From: Pseudomonas sp. gcc21
GTDB taxonomy: Bacteria > Pseudomonadota > Gammaproteobacteria > Pseudomonadales > Pseudomonadaceae
DNA: 64,000 nucleotides
Assembly: GCF_012844345.1 (NCBI RefSeq)
Contig: NZ_CP051625.1
Span: forward strand, 1,798,001-1,862,000
Direction of reading: 5' to 3'
Part shown: one piece after another, positions 21,761 through 31,503 of the stretch
Numbering within the stretch: the stretch's first letter is position 1
Layout of the letters: the number at the start of each line of letters is the position of its first letter
Notes under the pieces: model-generated
The model's database searches: none
Told to the model about the DNA's origin: nothing
The model's input: the letters and a program-made list of their open reading frames with translations, nothing else
Position numbers and translations under genes: made by a program

Positions 21761-22813
21761 ATGAGTGACGAAGTCTCCAAGCATGTCGCCAGTGGCGAGA
21801 AGTTTCGCAATTCGCAAGGCATACGCGCCATCAAGGATGGTCAGAAGCGACGTGCCGGAGAAGCCGAACCGGTAATTTTCGAACCGAAGCCCAAATGGCT
21901 GCGGGCACGCATCCCGGCGGGTGACCGTTTTGAAGCCGTAAAGGCCAATGTCACCTCACACAAGCTGAGCACCGTTTGCCAGGAATCGCATTGCCCCAAC
22001 ATGGGCGAATGCTGGACCAATGGCACCGCCACCATTATGTTGATGGGCTCCGTCTGCACCCGCGCATGCCGCTTTTGTGCCGTCGATACCGGCAACCCCA
22101 ACGGTTGGCTGGACCAGGACGAGCCGGAAAATACCGCCAAATCTGTTGAGCTCATGGGCCTGCGCTACATTGTGCTGACGTCGGTCGACCGCGACGATTT
22201 ACCCGACGGCGGGGCCAATCATTACGCCGCTGCCGTACGAGCGATCAAACTACGCACGCCGCAGGTGGTGGTCGAAGCCCTCACCCCGGATTTCAATGGT
22301 GTGCACAGCGCTATCGAAGCGGTGGTTGATTCAGGGCTTGAAGTGTTTGCGCAGAATGTCGAAACAGTCGAACGCCTGACCCATGAAGTGCGTGACCCCC
22401 GCGCCGGTTACCGCAAAACGCTGGATGTATTGGCCCATGCCAAGCAGCACCGCCCGGATGTGATCACCAAGACCAGTCTGATGCTGGGGTTGGGTGAGAC
22501 CGATGAGGAAATCCTCGCCACCTTTGATGATCTGCGTGCGATTGGGGTCGACATCGTCACCCTGGGACAGTATTTGCGTCCGACCAAAAACCACCTGGCG
22601 GTCAAACGCTGGGTGACTCCCGAGGAATTCAACCGCTATCGGGAAATTGGTCTTGCCAAGGGCTTCATGGAGGTCCCTTCTGGGCCGCTGGTACGCTCCA
22701 GCTATCGCGCCGACCGCGTGTTTGAGAAGAATAATCTGGGTCTCGCCGAGCCGGCTTCGGTACCAGGCCAGACGCCGCAGTCAGATCTGATCCCCATCCG
22801 CTCGCTCAGCTGA
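21761..22813 (+). CDS. lipA: Lipoyl synthase
   Basis: Radical-SAM enzyme inserting two sulfurs into octanoyl groups on lipoyl domains. The 350 residues carry both clusters: the auxiliary CX4CX5C (C73, C78, C84 in [12 protein letters not shown]) and the radical-SAM CX3CX2C (C99, C103, C106 in CTRACRFC). The family serine lies near the C-terminus ([11 protein letters not shown]). lipB is on the opposite strand and converges on it across 69 bases, so the two lipoate genes are not co-transcribed here. Confidence 0.98.
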   Translation: MSDEVSKHVASGEKFRNSQGIRAIKDGQKRRAGEAEPVIFEPKPKWLRARIPAGDRFEAVKANVTSHKLSTVCQESHCPNMGECWTNGTATIMLMGSVCTRACRFCAVDTGNPNGWLDQDEPENTAKSVELMGLRYIVLTSVDRDDLPDGGANHYAAAVRAIKLRTPQVVVEALTPDFNGVHSAIEAVVDSGLEVFAQNVETVERLTHEVRDPRAGYRKTLDVLAHAKQHRPDVITKTSLMLGLGETDEEILATFDDLRAIGVDIVTLGQYLRPTKNHLAVKRWVTPEEFNRYREIGLAKGFMEVPSGPLVRSSYRADRVFEKNNLGLAEPASVPGQTPQSDLIPIRSLS

Positions 22814-22814
22814 G

Positions 22815-22845
22815 CATCCCGAGGGGATGGCGGTATAGCTCCGCC
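22815..22845. terminator. Twin hairpins between convergent lipA and lipB
   Basis: CATCCC (22815-22820) and GGGATG (22824-22829) form a tight stem with loop GAG, followed by GGCGG (22829-22833) and CCGCC (22841-22845). They lie between the two convergent stops. No U-tract is present; bidirectional termination is inferred from location. Confidence 0.45.
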
Positions 22846-22882
22846 GACTCCATGCCGATTCGCCCGCCTTCACAGCCGGCAT

Positions 22883-23500
22883 TCAGGCGTATCCAAGCTG
22901 CTTCTTGAGATGGGTGGCGAGTCGCGTGCCGACTTCAGTCATATCGGGCGGGGGACTGACAAGCCCACGCATCTGGGTCATCGCCAGCCCGGCATACCCA
23001 CAAGGGTTGATGCGACTGAAGGGTTCCAGATCCATATCCACGTTCAGTGCCAGACCGTGAAAGGAGCAACCACGGCGGATGCGCAGGCCCAATGAGGCAA
23101 TTTTGGCGTCGTCTACGTATACCCCCGGTGCATCCGCGCGCGGCGCAGCACAAACGCCGTATTCGGCCAGCAAATCCACCAGACTCTGCTCCATAGCGGT
23201 GACCAGCTCTCGAACGCCAATCCCGAGGCGTCGGATATCAATCAGCAGGTAAGCGACCAGTTGGCCAGGTCCGTGATAGGTAACCTGCCCACCACGCTCG
23301 ACACTGACTACCGGAATGCCCCCCGCCGCCAATACGTGCTCGGCCTTGCCAGCCTGTCCCTGGGTAAACACGGACGGGTGCTGCAACAGCCAGATTTCGT
23401 CCGGCGTATCGCTATCGCGCTCGGCAGTGAAAACGCGCATGGCCTCCAGGGTTGGCTGATAGTCCACCAAGCCAAGTTCGCGGATGATCAACTGCGGCAT
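22883..23500 (-). CDS. lipB: Octanoyl-[ACP]:protein N-octanoyltransferase
   Basis: Transfers octanoate from acyl carrier protein to lipoyl domains, the step before LipA. The 205 residues include the [18 protein letters not shown] motif, the lysine segment [12 protein letters not shown] and the catalytic-cysteine region [13 protein letters not shown]. Its ATG shares one base with the ybeD stop (TGATG). It is the last gene of the long minus-strand cell-wall run. Confidence 0.97.
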   Translation of the reverse strand: MPQLIIRELGLVDYQPTLEAMRVFTAERDSDTPDEIWLLQHPSVFTQGQAGKAEHVLAAGGIPVVSVERGGQVTYHGPGQLVAYLLIDIRRLGIGVRELVTAMEQSLVDLLAEYGVCAAPRADAPGVYVDDAKIASLGLRIRRGCSFHGLALNVDMDLEPFSRINPCGYAGLAMTQMRGLVSPPPDMTEVGTRLATHLKKQLGYA

Positions 23501-23775
23501 CAGAGAACCATTTGAACCCGCCCGGAGGCTTTCAGCTCAGCATTCAGGGCCTCAAGCTGATCCGCCCCGGTTGCTGTTATCACCATCCGGATGGAAACGA
23601 AGCGTCCATTTTTACTGTCACGTACATCAATCGAGTTGCGGTCAAAGCCAGGCGCATGGCGCTCGACGATCTCGCTGACCAGCTCGACAAAGCCTTCCCC
23701 CGCCGCACCAATTACCTTTATAGGGTACCGACAAGGGAACTCGATACGCGGTGCATCGCTAGTCGAATCGCTCAT
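23500..23775 (-). CDS. ybeD: YbeD/DUF493 family protein
   Basis: A 91-residue small protein of the DUF493 (YbeD) family, with the conserved core [11 protein letters not shown] and the ferredoxin-like alpha/beta pattern through [15 protein letters not shown]. It is regularly found between dacA and lipB; its role is not established, though a regulatory ACT-like fold is known for the family. It overlaps lipB by one base and follows dacA after 14 bases. Confidence 0.93.
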   Translation of the reverse strand: MSDSTSDAPRIEFPCRYPIKVIGAAGEGFVELVSEIVERHAPGFDRNSIDVRDSKNGRFVSIRMVITATGADQLEALNAELKASGRVQMVL

Positions 23776-23789
23776 ACCAATCCTCCGGT

Positions 23790-24995
23790 TCAGTCAAACA
23801 GTCCGTAAAAGAACAGGCGAATGCTGTCCCACAGACGACCAAAGATCCCAGCTTCTTCTACGTCGCTGAGCGCAACCAGCGGAGCGGCATGCACCACTTT
23901 TTCACCATCACGTACTTCGACCTGTCCGAGCACGTCGCCAGCCGCGATAGGCGCCTTGATACGGCTGTTCATGACGATGCTGGCTTCAAGTTTTTCGAGC
24001 TGACCCTTCGGCAGAGTCAGAACCAGACCGTCGCTGAGTCCCACGTCAACCGTATCCTGCTCGCCAGCCCAAACGCGGGCCTGGGACAGCACTTCGTCGG
24101 CCTCATAGAAGGTCCGGGTCTCGAAGAAACGGAATCCCCAAGTCAGAAGCTTCTGGGTCTCGGCCGCGCGTGCTGCTTCACTGCTGGTGCCCATTACCAC
24201 CGAGATCAAGCGCATGTCATCGCGCTTGGCCGAGGCCACCAGGCAATAGCCGGCCTCATCGGTGTGCCCGGTTTTAAGGCCATCCACAGTGCTGTCGCGC
24301 CAAAGCATCAGGTTACGGTTGGGTTGCTTGATGCCTTGCCACAGGAACTCCTTTTCCTTGTAGATGCTGTAGTGCTGCGGGTCGTCACGAATGATCGCCT
24401 TGGCCAGGATAGCCAGGTCACGGGCGCTGGACACATGACCCTCAGCCGGCCAGCCGGTAGAGTTCTCGAAATGGGTGTTCGTCATGCCGAGGCGCTGGGC
24501 ATGGGCGTTCATCAGGTCGGCAAAGGCTTCTTCGCTACCGGCGATATGCTCGGCCAGGGCGATGCTCGCATCATTGCCCGACTGGATAATGATGCCGCGC
24601 AGGAGGTCGATTACCCGAACCTGGCTACCGACCTCAATAAACATTTTGGAGCCGCCCTTGCGCCAGGCCTTTTCGCTGACCAGCACCATATCCTCTTCCT
24701 TGATCTGTCCGCGCAGGATTTCAAGGCTCGCAATATAGCTGGTCATCATCTTGGTCAGACTGGCTGGGGGCAGCGCCTCATCCGCGTTGTGCTCAACCAG
24801 CACTTCCCCGCTGGTGGCGTCTACCAATAGGTAGCTGCTGGCGGCCAGCGTTGGGGCCGTCGGCACAATAGGCATTGAGGCGGCCGCCGGATCCGGCACT
24901 GGGGTGGGCGTAGGGGTCGGGGTTTGCGCCACAGCTACACAGGAGGCAAGCGTAGTGCCGGTAATCAACACGGTTTGGAGGAATTTTTTAAGCAT
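23790..24995 (-). CDS. dacA: D-alanyl-D-alanine carboxypeptidase (PBP5/6 type)
   Basis: Trims the terminal D-Ala of peptidoglycan stem peptides. From ATG 24995 the 401 residues show catalytic S79-x-x-K82 in [11 protein letters not shown] in QSGNDAS, and KTG in [14 protein letters not shown], followed by the beta-rich C-terminal domain and an amphipathic terminal helix ([18 protein letters not shown]) for membrane attachment. [13 protein letters not shown] linker follows the signal peptide. Oddly, the signal also contains LASC (residues 16-19), which fits a lipobox, so lipidation instead of cleavage after AVA is possible. GTG 25004 is an alternative start. Confidence 0.95.
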   Translation of the reverse strand: MLKKFLQTVLITGTTLASCVAVAQTPTPTPTPVPDPAAASMPIVPTAPTLAASSYLLVDATSGEVLVEHNADEALPPASLTKMMTSYIASLEILRGQIKEEDMVLVSEKAWRKGGSKMFIEVGSQVRVIDLLRGIIIQSGNDASIALAEHIAGSEEAFADLMNAHAQRLGMTNTHFENSTGWPAEGHVSSARDLAILAKAIIRDDPQHYSIYKEKEFLWQGIKQPNRNLMLWRDSTVDGLKTGHTDEAGYCLVASAKRDDMRLISVVMGTSSEAARAAETQKLLTWGFRFFETRTFYEADEVLSQARVWAGEQDTVDVGLSDGLVLTLPKGQLEKLEASIVMNSRIKAPIAAGDVLGQVEVRDGEKVVHAAPLVALSDVEEAGIFGRLWDSIRLFFYGLFD

Positions 24996-25029
24996 GATAC
25001 TCACGTAAGTAAATGTACTGGGCTGATGA

Positions 25030-25911
25030 TCAGTTGGATGTAACCAGGGTGGCGTTGCCCAGATTCGCCACTCGAAGCGCTTCGATCAGCTTCTGCGCCT
25101 CGTCATGACTGGCTACCGGACCGAGACGGACCCTATGGAATGTCCCGGTTGGCTGTTGAACAGGCGTCACGAACACCGTGGTATTGAGTGCATTCTGTAA
25201 CCGCACACGCAACTGCTCTGCCGCCTGACTCGACGAAAAAGCGCCAACCTGTAAAAACATCTGCTGCCCCGGTGCGGATGCGAGGTTCTCTATCGGCGGG
25301 TTCTTCTTGACCAGGTATCCCGGGTTGTTCTGCTGTTGCCAAGCCACCGGGTCGATGCCTTCGACCAGCACCTGCGCTGTGCCCTTTTCCGCAAAACCCA
25401 GCTTCTTGGCGGCAGCATAAGACAGATCGATGATCCGGTCCGAGTAGAACGGACCCCGGTCGTTCACACGCACGATCACGGTGCGCTTGTTCTCGAGGTT
25501 GGTCACCCTGACGTAGGTCGGTAGCGGCAGGGTCTTGTGCGCAGCAGTCATGCCGTAGAGATCGTAATCTTCACCGTTGGCGGTCAGCTGGCCGTGGAAT
25601 TTGGTGCCATACCATGAAGCAGGCCCCGTTTCGCGGTAACTGCTGCCGTCCTGCATGGGGGTGTAGTACTTGCCCAGGACCTTGTACGGGGTCGCCTTGT
25701 ACCGACCGGTATGCGGTACCGGGATGGCGTCAGGGATGGTCGAAACGTCAACTATGTGCGTAGGCGCGCCGTCCTGCATCGGTCTTATCGCAGGCTTGCT
25801 TACCATGCCGCTCCCCTGCCCCGGTTGAGGCGCAGACGAACAGCCAGCGAGCACTCCCAGCAGCAGCGACGCCGCAACGATTCGCATGCGGCTCGAGGTT
25901 CGCATTGTCAT
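25030..25911 (-). CDS. rlpA: Septal/pole lytic transglycosylase RlpA
   Basis: Outer-membrane lipoprotein that in Pseudomonas cleaves denuded glycan strands at the septum. The 293 residues have lipobox LAGC (C24), a double-psi beta-barrel catalytic domain (about 90-180: GPASWYGTKFHGQLTANGE, VRVNDRGPF) and a C-terminal SPOR domain (about 215-290, QQMFLQVGAFSSSQAAEQLR) that binds denuded septal glycans. The start overlaps the sltB1 stop as ATGA. Confidence 0.96.
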   Translation of the reverse strand: MTMRTSSRMRIVAASLLLGVLAGCSSAPQPGQGSGMVSKPAIRPMQDGAPTHIVDVSTIPDAIPVPHTGRYKATPYKVLGKYYTPMQDGSSYRETGPASWYGTKFHGQLTANGEDYDLYGMTAAHKTLPLPTYVRVTNLENKRTVIVRVNDRGPFYSDRIIDLSYAAAKKLGFAEKGTAQVLVEGIDPVAWQQQNNPGYLVKKNPPIENLASAPGQQMFLQVGAFSSSQAAEQLRVRLQNALNTTVFVTPVQQPTGTFHRVRLGPVASHDEAQKLIEALRVANLGNATLVTSN

Positions 25912-26918
25912 TGATCTCTAGCCTCGCGTATCAGGTCAGCTAATTGATGAACTACCATGGCATACATCACACTCCGGTTGTAGCGGGTGATGACGTGCAG
26001 GTTGTGGAGTCCAATCCAGTATTCCATGGACTCACCCACATCAAACTCGAAGGCCATCACCTCAGCCTCGTCTGCCAGCTCGTGCTGGATATCCCAGCCG
26101 AGTTCCTTCAATGCAGCCACGCTGCGCCGTGCCTCGAGTCCTTCTGCAATAGTCAGCCCTTTGCTGAACTGCTCGCCTGACACAGTAGCCTGAACAGCCA
26201 CGGTGTCGCCGTGCTTCCACTTGTGCTCAGCAAAGTAGTTCGCGACGCTGCCAATGGCGTCGACCTGATTGTTCCAGATATCAACCTGCCCATCGTCATC
26301 GAAATCCACCGCAAAGGCCTGATAACTGCTGGGGATGAATTGCGGGAAACCCATCGCGCCAGCATAGGAACCTGTGAGACTGAGCGGGTCGACCTGCTGC
26401 TCACGCGCCAATACAAGATAGGATTTCAGCTGCCGACGAAAGAATTCAGCCCGCGGCGGATAGTCGAAGCCCAGCGTGGTCAACGCATCGATAACGCGGT
26501 GGCTGCCCTTGTTACCGCCGTAGAAGGTTTCTACGCCGATGATGGCAACAATCACCTCCGGCTCCACGCCGTATTCCTGCTCGGCACGCGCCAGCGCCTC
26601 GGCATTGCGCTCCCAGAACTCGACGCCGCCGGCAATACGCTTGTCAGTGATGAATATCTTCCGATATTCGTGCCAGGGCCGGACCCGCTCAGCCGGACGC
26701 GAAATCGCATCGATGATGCTTTGCTTACGTTCCGCCTGGGCCAGCAGGCTTTTCACATATTTCGGAGGAAAGCCATGCTCCGCCTGCATTTCTGCAACGA
26801 AGGGCGCAACCGCTGCATGGTCTTCTCCATAATCGGAGGCCAGCAACACAGGGCTGAACCCGGCCAACACGACAACTGCAGTCTTATGCCGCAGCCATCC
26901 GCTCACAGTATTTATCAT
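25908..26918 (-). CDS. sltB1: Lytic murein transglycosylase B, SltB1-like
   Basis: MltB-family transglycosylase of 336 residues with a signal peptide (MINTVSGWLRHKTAVVVLAG, cut near LLAS), and no lipobox, so probably soluble in the periplasm. Catalytic E130 sits in GVETFYGGNKG, with YAGAMGFPQFIPSSY downstream. ATG 26918 has AGGA upstream and leaves a 29-base gap to rodA; the longer frame to 26969 would run into rodA. It lacks the peptidoglycan-binding domain of the paralogue at 20.3 kb. Position between rodA and rlpA matches Pseudomonas SltB1. Confidence 0.93.
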   Translation of the reverse strand: MINTVSGWLRHKTAVVVLAGFSPVLLASDYGEDHAAVAPFVAEMQAEHGFPPKYVKSLLAQAERKQSIIDAISRPAERVRPWHEYRKIFITDKRIAGGVEFWERNAEALARAEQEYGVEPEVIVAIIGVETFYGGNKGSHRVIDALTTLGFDYPPRAEFFRRQLKSYLVLAREQQVDPLSLTGSYAGAMGFPQFIPSSYQAFAVDFDDDGQVDIWNNQVDAIGSVANYFAEHKWKHGDTVAVQATVSGEQFSKGLTIAEGLEARRSVAALKELGWDIQHELADEAEVMAFEFDVGESMEYWIGLHNLHVITRYNRSVMYAMVVHQLADLIREARDQ

Positions 26919-26947
26919 GCAGAATCCTGATTCCCGGAACAGCTTGA

Positions 26948-28102
26948 TCATCTTCCCTGTGCCATCCACTTGTGGTGCGTATGGATTGACATCAGGATGC
27001 CAAAACCTGCCAGCAATGTTACCAGCGAGGTGCCGCCGTAACTTATCAGCGGCAAGGGTACGCCGACCACCGGCAACAGGCCACTCACCATCCCGATATT
27101 GACGAAAACATATACAAAAAATGTCAACGTGACACTACCGGCCAACAGCTTGGAGAAATTGTCATGGGCATGCTGAGCGATATACAGCCCGCGTAACACA
27201 ATCAGCAAATACACTACCAGCAGCAGGCAGACACCGACCATGCCAAACTCTTCGGCCAGCGCGGCGATAATGAAGTCGGTATGCCCTTCGGGAAGAAAAT
27301 CCAGATGTGACTGGGTACCCTGCAACCAGCCCTTGCCCAACACCCCGCCGGAACCGATAGCGGCTTTTGACTGGATGATATTCCAGCCTGCGCCCAGCGG
27401 ATCGCTCTCGGGGTTGAGAAAGGTTAACACGCGAGTCTTCTGATAGGCGTGCATGCCAAAAAACCACATACCTGCACCGGCGGGCACCAGCAATACCGCA
27501 GCGCCGAGAATATAACGCCAGCGCAGCCCGGCAAGCAGTATCGCAAAGAAGCCTGAGCTGGCGATCAGTAGCGAGGTTCCCAGATCTGGCTGCTTGAGAA
27601 TTAACAGCACAGGCAGCCCGATGATCAGCAGGCTCAAACAGACGTATTTGAAGTTCGGTGGCAATTCTCGCCGGGCCAGATACCAGGCGACGCTCATCGG
27701 CATGATCAGCTTCATGATTTCCGAGGGCTGAAAACGCATCAATCCCGGAATACTCAGCCACCGTTGGGCGCCCTTCGCCTGCACGCCAATCAGCAGCACA
27801 GCGATCAACAGGATGACCGCACCGACATAGGCAAACGGCACCCAGCGTTGCATGAAGCGCGGCTGAAACTGGGCGACGACTATCATGACCGCGAGCCCTA
27901 CCGCATAAGCAGCTCCCTGCCGGTAAAGCATGGCGGTATTCATACCGCTGGCAGAATACAGAACGAAACCGGCAACCCCGGCAAGGGTCAACACCAGCAA
28001 CAAAAGCCAGGGATCTATATGCAGCCGCAGCCATAGCGGCTCACGACGCTGCAACCCTTTCTCTCCACCCGTGACTGCTCGGGTACTGGCCCAGGATTTC
28101 AC
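26948..28102 (-). CDS. rodA: Rod-shape peptidoglycan glycosyltransferase RodA
   Basis: SEDS-family polymerase making glycan strands of the lateral wall with PBP2. The 384 residues include about ten membrane segments and the SEDS signatures: WLSIPGLMRFQPSEIMKL, NPESDPLGAGWNIIQSKAAIGSGG, LPEGHTDFIIAALAEEFGM and the C-terminal GVPLPLISYGGTSL. Its start overlaps the mrdA stop by four bases (ATGA), coupling it to its transpeptidase partner. Confidence 0.98.
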   Translation of the reverse strand: MKSWASTRAVTGGEKGLQRREPLWLRLHIDPWLLLLVLTLAGVAGFVLYSASGMNTAMLYRQGAAYAVGLAVMIVVAQFQPRFMQRWVPFAYVGAVILLIAVLLIGVQAKGAQRWLSIPGLMRFQPSEIMKLIMPMSVAWYLARRELPPNFKYVCLSLLIIGLPVLLILKQPDLGTSLLIASSGFFAILLAGLRWRYILGAAVLLVPAGAGMWFFGMHAYQKTRVLTFLNPESDPLGAGWNIIQSKAAIGSGGVLGKGWLQGTQSHLDFLPEGHTDFIIAALAEEFGMVGVCLLLVVYLLIVLRGLYIAQHAHDNFSKLLAGSVTLTFFVYVFVNIGMVSGLLPVVGVPLPLISYGGTSLVTLLAGFGILMSIHTHHKWMAQGR

Positions 28103-29985
28103 GGTTGCACCTCGGCGGTCAGTTCGTCAGCGCCGTCTTCATTGATCTGTTCACCCTCGGACAACAACCAGGCATCGAATAATTGGCGGGCCACCGGTGC
28201 TGCGACGCGCCCGCCCGACTCGCCGTTCTCGACCATGACAGCCACGGCAATACGTGGCGCATCGGCCGGTGCAAAACCGACATACAGGGCATGATCACGG
28301 TGACGCTCAGCCAGGCTGGCTGAATCGTAGCGCTCGCCCTGGGCGATGGCGACAACCTGCGCTGTGCCAGTCTTTCCGGCGATACGGTAGGGCGCACCGA
28401 GGGCCGCCGCTCTCGAAGTACCATGGGGGGCATGCATAACATCTTCCAGCGCTTCGGTAATGAAGTTCCAGTCGTCAGGATTTTTCAGCTCGATATCGTC
28501 CGGCGTATCCGACTCGTCAGGCAGTACCCCTTCGGCATGCATCATCAACCGGGGTCTACGCCACACGCCCTTGTTCGCAATCAGTGCAGTGGAATGCGCC
28601 AACTGCAAGGGGGTGGTAAGCATATACCCCTGGCCGATCCCGGTGATTACTGTCTCGCCCGGGTACCAGGGCTGACGGCGCGTTGCCCGCTTCCACTCAC
28701 GGGACGGCATCAGTCCTGCAGCCTCTTCGAACATATCCAGCGAGACGCGTGTACCCAGGCCGAATTTACTGAGGTACTCATGCATACGATCGATGCCCAG
28801 CTTGTGCGCCAGATCATAGAAGTAGGTGTCGTTGGACCGGGCAATCGCACGGCGCATATCCACCCATCCATCGCCGCCACGATTCCAGTTACGGTACTTG
28901 TGACTGTGGTTCGGCAATTGAAAGAAGCCTGGATCGAACACGCGGTTATTACGCCCTACGATGCCCGTATCCAGTCCAGCGATGGCTACCAGCTGTTTGA
29001 TCGTCGAGCCCGGTGGATACAGCCCCCGCAGCACACGGTTGAACAGTGGCTGGTCAAGCGAGTCCCGCAAAGCGCCATAGTCGGCGTAGCTTATACCGGT
29101 GACGAACAGGTTCGGATCGAAGCCCGGCTGACTGACATAGGCCAGCACCCCGCCGGTCTCCGGCTCGATAGCAATGACCGCCCCCCGACGTTTACCCATT
29201 GCCTGTTCGGCGACCGCCTGCAGACGGCTATCAAGGTGCAGCGTCAGATCGCGCCCAGGCACGGGATCGGTGCGGTCAAGTACACGCAGGACCCGGCCCC
29301 GCGCATTGGTCTCAACCTCTTCGTAACCGACCTTCCCGTGGAGCAGTTCTTCATAGAAACGTTCGATGCCAGTCTTGCCGATATAATGCGTGCCGGCATA
29401 AGCGACTTGATCGATCTGCTGCATTTCCTTGTCATTGATACGTCCAACATAGCCCACCGCATGGGCAAAATGCTCACCCAGCGGGTAATGCCGCACAAAA
29501 CTGGCCTGCACCTCCACCCCAGGTAAACGGAACCGGTTAACGCCGATGCGCGCGATCTGCTCGTCATCAAGTCCGAACATCACCGGCACCGACTCAAAGG
29601 GCCGGCGCGACTGCATCAACCGCCTCTGCGCACGTTCGATCTCTTCATCATCCAGCTCCAGCAACATCTTGAGGAGCTCAAAGGTCGCTGCCACATCAGG
29701 GGTACGCTCGCGCGTAATATTCAGACTGAAACTTGGCCGATTCTCCGCCAATACCACGCCATTGCGATCATATATCCTGCCACGGGACGGCGGAATCGGT
29801 TGCACATGGACGCGGTTGTTCTCGGACAGCGTGGAATGATGCTCGAACTGGATCACCTGCAGGTAATACATCCGCGCAACCAGCGCCAGCAACAGCAGGA
29901 CAACCACCGCCGCAGCCAATAACAGGCGCTGCCGGACGATGCCCGCATCCTTGCTGTGGTCCTTGAGGTGAATCGGTTTGGCCAT
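28099..29985 (-). CDS. mrdA: Penicillin-binding protein 2, elongation transpeptidase
   Basis: Class B PBP cross-linking new lateral wall. The 628 residues have a cytosolic tail, one membrane anchor (about 20-42), the PBP dimer/pedestal domain (about 60-235) and the transpeptidase domain with active S327 in STIK (327-330), SND (SNDTYFYDL) and KTG (AGKTGTAQVV). The C-terminus is acidic. RlmH lies 3 bases upstream and RodA overlaps downstream. Pseudomonas also calls it pbpA. Confidence 0.98.
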   Translation of the reverse strand: MAKPIHLKDHSKDAGIVRQRLLLAAAVVVLLLLALVARMYYLQVIQFEHHSTLSENNRVHVQPIPPSRGRIYDRNGVVLAENRPSFSLNITRERTPDVAATFELLKMLLELDDEEIERAQRRLMQSRRPFESVPVMFGLDDEQIARIGVNRFRLPGVEVQASFVRHYPLGEHFAHAVGYVGRINDKEMQQIDQVAYAGTHYIGKTGIERFYEELLHGKVGYEEVETNARGRVLRVLDRTDPVPGRDLTLHLDSRLQAVAEQAMGKRRGAVIAIEPETGGVLAYVSQPGFDPNLFVTGISYADYGALRDSLDQPLFNRVLRGLYPPGSTIKQLVAIAGLDTGIVGRNNRVFDPGFFQLPNHSHKYRNWNRGGDGWVDMRRAIARSNDTYFYDLAHKLGIDRMHEYLSKFGLGTRVSLDMFEEAAGLMPSREWKRATRRQPWYPGETVITGIGQGYMLTTPLQLAHSTALIANKGVWRRPRLMMHAEGVLPDESDTPDDIELKNPDDWNFITEALEDVMHAPHGTSRAAALGAPYRIAGKTGTAQVVAIAQGERYDSASLAERHRDHALYVGFAPADAPRIAVAVMVENGESGGRVAAPVARQLFDAWLLSEGEQINEDGADELTAEVQP

Positions 29986-29988
29986 GTA

Positions 29989-30456
29989 TCACTTATGGTA
30001 GGGGTGGCGGTTCAGAACGGTCCAGGCGCGGTAAATCTGTTCGGCCAGCAGTATACGCACCAGTGGATGCGGAAGCGTCAACGCCGAAAGTGACCAGCGC
30101 TGATCGCTTCGCGCTGCAACCTCTTCGGCCAGGCCTTCCGGCCCGCCCACCATCAGATTGACGTTGCGGGCCTCGAGACGCCAACGTTCAAGTTGCTCCG
30201 CGAGCTGTTCGGTGGACCAATTCCTGCCGGCTACTTCAAGCGTAACGATACGGTCACCCGGCTGCGTCGCGGCCAGCATCTGCTCGCCCTCACGACGCAT
30301 CAACCGGGCGACGTCGGCATTCTTTCCCCTGGTGGAAAGGGGAATCTCAACCAGATCCAGAGGCAGGTCGGCAGGCATGCGCTTGGCGTACTCCTGATAC
30401 CCCTCTTCCACCCAGCGCGGCATACGGGACGCCACGCTGATCAAGCGTATACGCAA
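29989..30456 (-). CDS. rlmH: 23S rRNA pseudouridine1915 N3-methyltransferase
   Basis: SPOUT methyltransferase acting on pseudouridine 1915 of the assembled 70S ribosome. The 155 residues begin [23 protein letters not shown], and the knotted SAM site is visible as [14 protein letters not shown] followed by [25 protein letters not shown]. It is placed between rsfS and mrdA, as in most gammaproteobacteria. Confidence 0.98.
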   Translation of the reverse strand: MRIRLISVASRMPRWVEEGYQEYAKRMPADLPLDLVEIPLSTRGKNADVARLMRREGEQMLAATQPGDRIVTLEVAGRNWSTEQLAEQLERWRLEARNVNLMVGGPEGLAEEVAARSDQRWSLSALTLPHPLVRILLAEQIYRAWTVLNRHPYHK

Positions 30457-30462
30457 TCCGGA

Positions 30463-30846
30463 TTACTCTGCGTCGGAAGCAGACTGCTGCTGTTCGCGGC
30501 GCGATTCGGCGCTCTGCCACAGACGTTCCAGATCATAGAACTGGCGAGTCGCCGGCTGCATGACGTGAACGACGATGTCGCCCAGATCGACCAGGACCCA
30601 TTCACCGGAGTCCTTGCCTTCCACGCCCAGGGGACGACATCCGGCTTCCTTCGCCTTCTCCACAACGTTGTCGCTCAACGAACTGACGTGCCGGTTGGAG
30701 GTGCCGCTGGCGATGATCATGAAATCAGTCACACTGGTCAGCTCACGCACGTCGATGCGTACCACATCCTTGGCCTTGAGCTCATCCAATGCACTTTCTA
30801 CTACCTGGACCAGGTCATCAATCTGCATGCGGGGGTAAATCCTCAT
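30463..30846 (-). CDS. rsfS: Ribosomal silencing factor RsfS
   Basis: Binds uL14 on the 50S subunit and blocks subunit joining when nutrients are short. The 127 residues contain the DUF143 core: [34 protein letters not shown], then [23 protein letters not shown] and FYDLERLW. The glutamine-rich tail is variable. The ATG at 30846 overlaps the nadD stop as TAATG; a second methionine six codons in (MQIDDLV) is an alternative start. Confidence 0.96.
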   Translation of the reverse strand: MRIYPRMQIDDLVQVVESALDELKAKDVVRIDVRELTSVTDFMIIASGTSNRHVSSLSDNVVEKAKEAGCRPLGVEGKDSGEWVLVDLGDIVVHVMQPATRQFYDLERLWQSAESRREQQQSASDAE

Positions 30847-31496
30847 TAAGTGGGCTGGTATAGCCCATTGGTTTCAATATAGCCAAGCACGGAGCCCGGT
30901 AACAGGAAGCGCGGTGAGCGGCTTTCTGCAATCAAACTTCGGATATGGGAAGCGGAAATTGCCAGAGGCGTCTGAGTCAAGCCGATTATCTGCCCATGAC
31001 GTGCGGTCGCCTCGGAAGGGTCGTTAACGCTGCGCGCGGCCATCAGGTCCTTGAGCACCTCCGGCGCATCGAGATCATAGTCGGGTCGCTGCAAAACTAC
31101 CAGACTGGCCAGATCGAGCAGCTCAGCCCAGCGATACCAGCTCGGCAGGCCACAGAACGCATCCCAGCCCACGACCATGAACAAGGCTACGTCATCACCC
31201 AGTTCAACCCGAAGCGATTCAAGGGTTTCAACTGTATAGGAGGGGCGTTCACGGCGCAGCTCCCGATCATCGACAACCAGCCCGTCCGCGTGCTGCACCG
31301 CCAGTCTTACCATATCCAGGCGCTGCTCCGCAGTGGCACCGGGTACGTCACGATGCGGTGGGCGGGCACTGGGAATAAGCCTCAGCTCGTCCAGCCCCAA
31401 CCATTCGTGCACCTCAAGCGCGCTGCGCAGATGACCGTTGTGAATCGGATCAAAAGTGCCTCCGAACAGGCCAATGCGGCGCGTAAGGCGAGTCAT
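30846..31496 (-). CDS. nadD: Nicotinate-nucleotide adenylyltransferase
   Basis: Makes deamido-NAD from nicotinate mononucleotide and ATP. The 216 residues show the nucleotidyltransferase motif [11 protein letters not shown] near the N-terminus, the [17 protein letters not shown] segment and the C-terminal [10 protein letters not shown] (SxTxxR-type) motif. It overlaps rsfS by one base and follows proA after 7 bases. Confidence 0.97.
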   Translation of the reverse strand: MTRLTRRIGLFGGTFDPIHNGHLRSALEVHEWLGLDELRLIPSARPPHRDVPGATAEQRLDMVRLAVQHADGLVVDDRELRRERPSYTVETLESLRVELGDDVALFMVVGWDAFCGLPSWYRWAELLDLASLVVLQRPDYDLDAPEVLKDLMAARSVNDPSEATARHGQIIGLTQTPLAISASHIRSLIAESRSPRFLLPGSVLGYIETNGLYQPT

Positions 31497-31503
31497 CCGA
31501 AAC

